Positions 29,260 through 32,766 of a stretch of DNA of 32,766 bases are shown piece after piece. Origin of the DNA: a virus; the IMG/VR virus record IMGVR_UViG_3300047548_000488, positions 1 to 32,766 of that record; one strand, given 5' to 3'. A program made the position numbers and the translations under genes. The notes under the pieces are model-generated. The model had not been told where the DNA came from, did not search any database, and saw only the letters and a list, made by a program, of their open reading frames with translations. How positions within the stretch are numbered: position 1 is the first letter of the stretch; each line of letters opens with the position of its first letter.

Positions 29260-29718
29260 ACCTACCAAGATGTGCTGCTCCAGTTGCTCCATATCTTGTT
29301 AGATACAGAATACAACACACCTCATGTCTTTTGCCTTGCGGGCTACTCAACCATACTTCACGATTCCGGTCATCCCTTCGTCGCTTGTATTGCTACTTTG
29401 CCTTCCCTTGCAGGGTCAGACTTAGTAACTACCCGTTAACTTTCAGTATTCGTTAGTTTGGTTGATCGTAGTTCAGCCACCACAGCCTCTTTCGTCCTCA
29501 GCGTTGCCCTGGACTTTATCCTTTCAGACTACAACCCTAACTTACTACTTGCCGCCATCCTACTGACGGGAGTTGCTTTCGCATATTTCAGCGAGTCAAC
29601 CCTAGTTCGGGCTTGCATAGATGGACTTGTATTGCTACAAGCGCAAGTTTATAGGAAACCTTGCTTTGGTCAAGATTACTCTCGACTATCCTAGTGAGGC
29701 TATGCCCCCAATTCTTAT

Positions 29719-29841
29719 ATACTCATTAGAAGAATGCACGGGTGAGAGTCGCACTCCCCTAGTTCTCACACTAGGTTTACCACAAGGAGTTACACTGCGA
29801 TTGGGCACACCTGCGACACCATGCACTCATCTAATGAGTAT
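29719..29841 (-). ncRNA. 123-nt stem-closed structured RNA
   Basis: ATACTCATTAGA and TCTAATGAGTAT pair perfectly over 12 bp. On the minus strand the helix continues for about 10 more pairs (GTGCATGG with CCGTGCAT) using two G-U pairs, which point to a minus-strand RNA. Inside, GTCGCA pairs with TGCGAC (29748-29753 with 29812-29817), ACTCC with GGAGT, and CCTAGT with ACTAGG around a 6-base loop. It lies about 45 bases after the start expected from the promoter at 29895. It is not a tRNA: no D arm or T loop fits. Its apical loop shares TGTGAGAA (minus) with the element at 28009. Confidence 0.6.
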
Positions 29842-29894
29842 TTTTACTAACAATTTCAAAGAGCCTCAAGTCGATTTCTCGTCTTGATAAGTTC

Positions 29895-29923
29895 ATTATA
29901 CTTATTCTTGATACCAATGTCAA
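29895..29923 (-). promoter_or_regulatory. consensus sigma70 promoter for the structured RNA region
   Basis: TTGACA (29923-29918), 17 bp, TATAAT (29900-29895): both boxes perfect. The next credible minus-strand protein gene downstream is beyond 28.0 kb, so the product is most likely RNA. Confidence 0.85.
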
Positions 29924-29940
29924 GAACTTTTTTCACTTTT

Positions 29941-30123
29941 TCAAATTAATTCTATCGTAACTTTAACCGGAATAACTTGAACATCCTTTAAACCATACAT
30001 AGCAGATGACCTATTATGTCTAGCACTTCGTTCAGTGTTAAACACTCTAGCCTTATTAAGGTCAGTGGTCAAACTGCGATTTGATTTAGCAACATAACCG
30101 TGTTCTGAACGGATTACAAACAT
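29941..30123 (-). CDS. small phage protein, 60 aa
   Basis: The protein starts MFVIRSEHGYVAKSNRSLTTDLNKARVFNTERSARHN. This 'YVI.....YV......FT..L..ARVF.T...A' pattern is found in many short T4-like phage proteins that have a small alpha/beta fold and no known role. Its ATG overlaps the stop of the 78-aa gene. Together they form the operon behind the promoter at 30395. Confidence 0.65.
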   Translation of the reverse strand: MFVIRSEHGYVAKSNRSLTTDLNKARVFNTERSARHNRSSAMYGLKDVQVIPVKVTIELI

Positions 30124-30359
30124 TAGTCGTAAACTTCTTCACGAGTACCGTTAGCAAACTGTACTAGGGCAGCAGCCATTTCTAGCGCCTCTTCCTTACT
30201 CAGTTGCAGATACCAATAACCATAGTCAGGGCGATCACGCTCAAACTCAGGCTTACGGAAAGTCAACTGAACGCAGCTACCAACATCCTTACCACCGAAA
30301 TAACGAGTCATAGACATTTCACCAGTGCGGCAAGTAACGCCCTTGAGTTGAGTAGACAT
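30123..30359 (-). CDS. hypothetical protein, 78 aa
   Basis: The protein has MTRYFGGKDVGSCVQLTF and ends with a helix LQLSKEEALEMAAALVQFANGTREEVYD. The second half (xLxLSKEEAxxLAxxLxxFA) is a recurring small phage motif of unknown role. First gene after the early promoter at 30395-30423. Confidence 0.65.
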   Translation of the reverse strand: MSTQLKGVTCRTGEMSMTRYFGGKDVGSCVQLTFRKPEFERDRPDYGYWYLQLSKEEALEMAAALVQFANGTREEVYD

Positions 30360-30394
30360 TGTGTAAGTTCTTTCAATTGCTCTTGATATATACT

Positions 30395-30423
30395 CTTATA
30401 ACAAGATTTGGGAACAATGTCAA
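30395..30423 (-). promoter_or_regulatory. sigma70-type early promoter
   Basis: TTGACA (30423-30418), a 17-bp spacer with TCCCAAAT, TATAAG (30400-30395), then AGTATATATCAAGAGC. It shares AAAAAAGTTCTTGACATTG with the promoter at 29895. Confidence 0.85.
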
Positions 30424-30435
30424 GAACTTTTTTGC

Positions 30436-31569
30436 CTATCTGTAAATTAATTTTGTGGGATAAGGTACCATATTAGTATTGAAATTGTTTTTAAAATTTC
30501 CCCAAATATCACCCTCATTCTTATACTCGGATAACAAACACATAAGATCGGGTCTCAATCTATTGATTATGTTTTTCTGTATTTGACCAGTGACAGCATT
30601 GTGTGTTATATCCTCAATTGACATTCTGTGTACTAATTCAGGAATTCGTATATCTGCAAATGGACAAAAGAACATATTTTTATCTAAATGCCACATTTGA
30701 TGATCGTACCAAATTGTAGACCAAAGGAACCTTTTTAGGTCCTCATCGCTAGAGAACTCTAACATAGAGTCTCTGTATTTCTCAACGATGTTTGGTCTTT
30801 TCAGAAAAGGATACAAATAATCGTCAGGTGAAGCTAAAGTATCTATGGTTTTATTTTTAAATTTTGCCAATGCATTTATAGCCTCACCATCGCGATAAGT
30901 ATAAACTTCTGCATAATATCCACTAATGTTGTAGTTTAAAGCATCATAAAAACAAGCGTGTGTGTAACCCCAATATTTGTTTTCCACGAATTCAATCAAA
31001 TCAGTATGATATGTTCTTCTCGTTCCTAAAAACTCTTGAGTGGACTTTTCTAATCTAGTGGGCACATATATAGATATGTCATATTCTTTAATTACTTGAT
31101 CTAACACAACCCAAGAAGTCAGTGTGTCAAGACCAGCCGAAACTATACAGCTAATTCTCTTTGGATCATTGTAGCGAATAAAATTCTCAGTATTTGTTAC
31201 TAAGATAGTACTAATTTGATCCGAAACTTCGTCTATAGAAAGAATCTCTTGTTTTGTAATAGGAACTGTCTTGTACTTAATAGGGTGCAGTCCTTCTAAA
31301 TCTAGATTTGTTGCACAAGTATCATTACCTAATACAGGAAATCCCCTCAATATGGGATGATAAATGTGTTCTTTGTATATAACACACCACTTGCCTGCAG
31401 GCTGATAACCATCAACTATTGATATAAGAGAATCAGAAAGAACGCAGTCAGTGCTGTATCCTTTATACCAAATACCACTAGTTTCATTCCAACCGTCATC
31501 TAAAAACAGACGAGGTTCAACTTGCTTCATAGATTTGATAGGACAATCGTCACCGATGTAAAAGAACAT
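30436..31569 (-). CDS. PP-loop ATPase related to asparagine synthetase, 377 aa
   Basis: CIVSAGLDTLTSW (about residues 141-153) is a variant of the adenylating PP-loop SGGxDS, with Ala for Gly and Thr for Ser. FFCPFADIRIPELVHRMSIED near residue 310 and GQIQKNIINRLRPDLM match the C-terminal part of asparagine synthetases. The N-terminal part (DGYQPAGKWCVIYKEHIYHPILRGFPVLG) follows an N-terminal domain but has no catalytic Cys at position 2, so glutamine hydrolysis is unlikely; ammonia or another amine may be used. The product is unknown. A late-type TAAATA sits 5 bp before the ATG and no ribosome site is seen. Confidence 0.68.
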   Translation of the reverse strand: MFFYIGDDCPIKSMKQVEPRLFLDDGWNETSGIWYKGYSTDCVLSDSLISIVDGYQPAGKWCVIYKEHIYHPILRGFPVLGNDTCATNLDLEGLHPIKYKTVPITKQEILSIDEVSDQISTILVTNTENFIRYNDPKRISCIVSAGLDTLTSWVVLDQVIKEYDISIYVPTRLEKSTQEFLGTRRTYHTDLIEFVENKYWGYTHACFYDALNYNISGYYAEVYTYRDGEAINALAKFKNKTIDTLASPDDYLYPFLKRPNIVEKYRDSMLEFSSDEDLKRFLWSTIWYDHQMWHLDKNMFFCPFADIRIPELVHRMSIEDITHNAVTGQIQKNIINRLRPDLMCLLSEYKNEGDIWGNFKNNFNTNMVPYPTKLIYR

Positions 31570-31570
31570 A

Positions 31571-31756
31571 CGATTATTTAGTGACTATGTTTATAGTGGA
31601 AGAGAAAGAGTAAGTGATAGACAAAACAATCAACACCGACTAGCTTACAAAGGCATCGTCTTTCAAGCACTAAACACTGAACAAACTGCAAAAATAGCTT
31701 ATATCCGAGGCAAACAATTCACAAATCTGAATAAAGCCCGGTTCATACTATTATAG
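31571..31756 (+). pseudogene. start-less open frame, possible gene remnant
   Basis: A plus frame without ATG, GTG or TTG reads AYKGIVFQALNTEQTAKIAYIRGKQFTNLNKARFILL and ends in TAG. FTNLNKARF resembles the TTDLNKARVF block of the small protein at 29941-30123, so it may be a broken relative. It overlaps the late-type promoter of the PP-loop gene. Confidence 0.25.
31575..31582 (-). promoter_or_regulatory. late-type promoter ACTAAATA, 5 bp before an ATG
   Basis: On the minus strand ACTAAATA ends at 31575 and the PP-loop gene ATG is at 31569, so T4-type spacing puts +1 on the A of ATG. It matches six of eight consensus positions. Confidence 0.4.
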
Positions 31757-31855
31757 CGTTTCGAGCGCCAGCTATGATCGTAACAACCTGTTACACGGTG
31801 TCTATTCTAATCTCTCTTTCTCTCCCTGATAGCATCCGAAGTTGCTACCAAACTG
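31757..31855. other. intergenic stretch with small hairpins
   Basis: GTAACA and TGTTAC (31780-31794) form a 6-bp hairpin with a 3-base loop, and ATAGC/GCTAT lies just before it. A pyrimidine-rich run (CTCTCTTTCTCTCCC) follows. No gene is visible. Confidence 0.4.
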
Positions 31856-32416
31856 TTAGAGGATATCCTCTGCGGTCAGAGTTGCAACTGCCTGTTCAGA
31901 CAGATTGATGGTCGTGCGAACATTAAGTTCAAGCAACTCATCCTGCAACTTCTGCTTTTCCTTCTTGGCCTTGACAGCAAGACGATTAAGAGTCTTGATA
32001 TCTTCAAGCGTAAAGACAGAAGTTTCTACTTCCGCCTTAGCGTAGTAGCTATCTTCTGTGCGGTTGGCAATCTTTACAAGCTTGCCGTTAATGACTTCGC
32101 CGTCCAGACGTTCCTTTACCTTGCTATGCGTGGTAAAGAAGGTTACTTCCTTCTCTAGGAAAGCAAGATCGGCAAGGCGACTGTCAATGTCGTTAGCTGC
32201 ATTAGCAGATGCAGTTGCCTTGCGGATCTCATAGAGAGCGCGGAGCAGTGAATTACGACGATTGATGTTGTCAAAGAAAGTCTTTGACGCAGAAGCAATC
32301 GTAGCTTCTGGCTTCTGGAACTCGTTGATGCTGATTTCAGCCTTGAATTCAATACCCTTGAGGGCTTCGTTGATGGCAACCTGAATTGCGTTTGCCTTAC
32401 GTAGTGAAACTTGCAT
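31856..32416 (-). CDS. helical, coiled-coil phage protein, 186 aa
   Basis: The protein starts MQVSLRKANAIQVAINEALKGIEFKAEISINEFQKPEATIASA and is nearly all helix, with a second long helical part (LEDIKTLNRLAVKAKKEKQKLQDELLELN) near the C-terminus. The opening 'VSLRKANAIQxxINE' pattern recurs in phage genomes without a known role. The start at 32416 has AAAGGAAAAG upstream; a longer frame runs through tRNA-Asp and is rejected. It is cotranscribed with tRNA-Asp from the promoter at 32534. Confidence 0.7.
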   Translation of the reverse strand: MQVSLRKANAIQVAINEALKGIEFKAEISINEFQKPEATIASASKTFFDNINRRNSLLRALYEIRKATASANAANDIDSRLADLAFLEKEVTFFTTHSKVKERLDGEVINGKLVKIANRTEDSYYAKAEVETSVFTLEDIKTLNRLAVKAKKEKQKLQDELLELNVRTTINLSEQAVATLTAEDIL

Positions 32417-32436
32417 CTTCTTTTCCTTTCTAAAAA

Positions 32437-32513
32437 TGGCGACCTCGACCGGACTTGAACCGGCAACTTCCAACGTGACAGGCTGGTGCTCTAACCAATT
32501 GAACTACGAGGCC
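32437..32513 (-). tRNA. tRNA-Asp (GTC)
   Basis: Acceptor GGCCTCG, D arm AGTTCAATTGGTTAGAGC, anticodon arm CCAGC-CTGTCAC-GTTGG and T arm CCGGTTCAAGTCCGG. G73 is typical for Asp; CCA is encoded. Confidence 0.95.
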
Positions 32514-32533
32514 ATTTAACTCTTGATATATTT

Positions 32534-32562
32534 CTTATACTATATTCCAATACGATAGTCAA
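32534..32562 (-). promoter_or_regulatory. sigma70-type promoter for tRNA-Asp and the 186-aa gene
   Basis: TTGACT (32562-32557), 17 bp, TATAAG (32539-32534), then AAATATATCAAGAG. The CCCAAAA motif lies upstream of the -35 here instead of in the spacer. Confidence 0.75.
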
Positions 32563-32579
32563 TCGTTTTGGGTAAAATT

Positions 32580-32656
32580 TGGTAGCAGTAGCAGGATCCG
32601 AACCTGCGACCTTCCGGATATGAGCCGGACGCTCTGACCAACTGAGCTATACTGCC
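32580..32656 (-). tRNA. tRNA with CAT anticodon (elongator Met, or Ile2)
   Basis: Acceptor GGCAGTA, D arm AGCTCAGTTGGTCAGAGC, anticodon arm TCCGG-CTCATAT-CCGGA and T arm GCAGGTTCGGATCCTGC; CCA is encoded. There is no C1-A72 mismatch, so it is not an initiator. Met and lysidine-modified Ile2 cannot be told apart by eye. Position 38 is T where A is usual. Confidence 0.88.
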
Positions 32657-32665
32657 ACATTAACT

Positions 32666-32741
32666 TGGTGCCCTTACCAGGACTCGAACCTGGGCCTCGA
32701 CCTTAGGAGTGTCTTGCTCTATCCAGTTAAGCTATAAGGAC
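32666..32741 (-). tRNA. tRNA-Arg (CCT)
   Basis: Acceptor GTCCTTA with TAAGGGC, D arm AGCTTAACTGGATAGAGC, anticodon loop CTCCTAA and T arm CCCAGGTTCGAGTCCTGG; CCA is encoded. The anticodon stem has mismatches at its two ends (27-43 and 31-39), so it is less regular than its neighbours. Confidence 0.85.
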
Positions 32742-32766
32742 ATTAATCAACAAAAAGTCTTCAATT

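Larger units (their letters stand above)
28860..29888 (-). ncRNA. candidate large structured non-coding RNA region (about 1 kb)
   Basis: No minus frame of 60 codons is open here, and the plus frames are Cys/Leu-rich, unlike proteins, and overlap in several frames. A perfect sigma70 promoter (29895-29923) reads into it on the minus strand. The stretch is packed with nested helices: a long-range helix of 29615-29620 with 29700-29705 enclosing two perfect hairpins (29626-29641 with a GCAA loop on the minus strand; 29643-29664), plus hairpins at 28860-28880, 28930-28944, 28987-29004, 29039-29053, 29121-29142 and 29266-29298. The sequence TTGC (GCAA on minus) recurs at loops. Two hairpins (29121, 29266) pair slightly better as plus-strand RNA, so strand evidence is mixed. 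Possible comparisons are GOLLD and ROOL RNAs, which lie near phage tRNAs; identity is not shown. Confidence 0.45.

Noticed and set aside
29719-29841. tRNA-Leu or other class II tRNA in the stem-closed element
   Set aside because: The hairpin with GTGAGAA suggested a GAG anticodon, but no D arm, no T loop (TTCRA) and no 7-bp acceptor followed by a discriminator can be drawn.
28678-29887. Many plus-strand frames of 60-100 codons in the 28.9-29.9 kb region
   Set aside because: They overlap in several frames, are Cys/Leu/Ser-rich, lack ribosome sites and reflect the antisense of a structured RNA region; repeated LAGY strings only mirror the DNA repeat.
32155-32466. 103-aa minus frame in another phase of the 186-aa gene and tRNA-Asp
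   Set aside because: Frame shadow of the coiled-coil gene, with Arg/Ser/Leu bias and start within the tRNA.
1-32766. CRISPR array, integrase or attachment site
   Set aside because: No regularly spaced repeats of array type, no recombinase gene and no duplicated tRNA 3' end was seen; the hairpin repeats at 28.9-29.7 kb are irregular in spacing.

Overview
The window is a piece of a large tailed-phage genome (Caudoviricetes), most likely a T4-related myovirus with a big genome that infects a Gram-negative bacterium. The reasons are: late-type promoters close to the T4 consensus TATAAATA in front of structural and enzyme genes; many small early genes on the minus strand behind sigma70-type promoters; glycine/asparagine/threonine-rich tail-fibre proteins with repeated modules; four homing endonucleases; a tRNA array; and host-like auxiliary enzymes. 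No integrase, terminase, capsid or polymerase gene lies in the window, so placement within the phages stays tentative.

Layout. 1-3.4 kb: a homing endonuclease cut by the window edge, a plus-strand run of small unknown genes behind a sigma70-like promoter, and a second homing endonuclease. 3.5-6.2 kb: metallophosphoesterase, dCMP deaminase and unknowns. 6.2-12.1 kb: plus-strand genes with late-type promoters, namely a HAD nucleotidase, a T4-type head/structural-like protein, a GIY-YIG endonuclease, an AbrB/MazE-like protein, a structural protein, translation initiation factor IF-1, an Fe/Mn superoxide dismutase, a kinase-fold protein and an IscA/ErpA-type Fe-S carrier. 12.2-16.9 kb: two repeat-rich tail-fibre-like proteins and a papain-like protease. 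16.9-23.2 kb: minus-strand early operons of small proteins, with a SleB-type lysis hydrolase and a second metallophosphoesterase. 23.3-26.3 kb: a plus-strand three-gene operon of an HSL-type esterase, an acyl-CoA-ligase-type enzyme and a GNAT-like protein. 26.3-28.1 kb: a degenerate GDPD-like protein, three glycine tRNAs, an SGNH hydrolase and an initiator tRNA. 28.2-29.9 kb: a homing endonuclease, then about 1 kb without a credible protein gene. That stretch lies behind a perfect minus-strand sigma70 promoter, is full of nested hairpins and contains a tRNA-Lys-like gene. 29.9-32.8 kb: small early genes, a PP-loop (asparagine-synthetase-like) enzyme, a coiled-coil protein and tRNA-Asp, tRNA-Met/Ile2 and tRNA-Arg.

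How the parts may work together. The phage brings an initiator tRNA and IF-1, and at least five late-type promoters sit only 4-6 bp from an ATG with no Shine-Dalgarno sequence. Their transcripts would be leaderless, which suggests phage control of translation initiation. Several enzymes (nucleotidase, superoxide dismutase, kinase-fold protein, one unknown) start with a short motif resembling the T4 capsid-targeting/gp21-cleavage signal, so they may be packaged in the virion. The glycine tRNAs fit the glycine-rich fibres. The strongest candidates for something undescribed are the ~1 kb structured RNA region with its 123-nt stem-closed element, the leaderless-late-gene plus IF-1 plus fMet-tRNA combination, and the esterase/acyl-ligase/GNAT operon.
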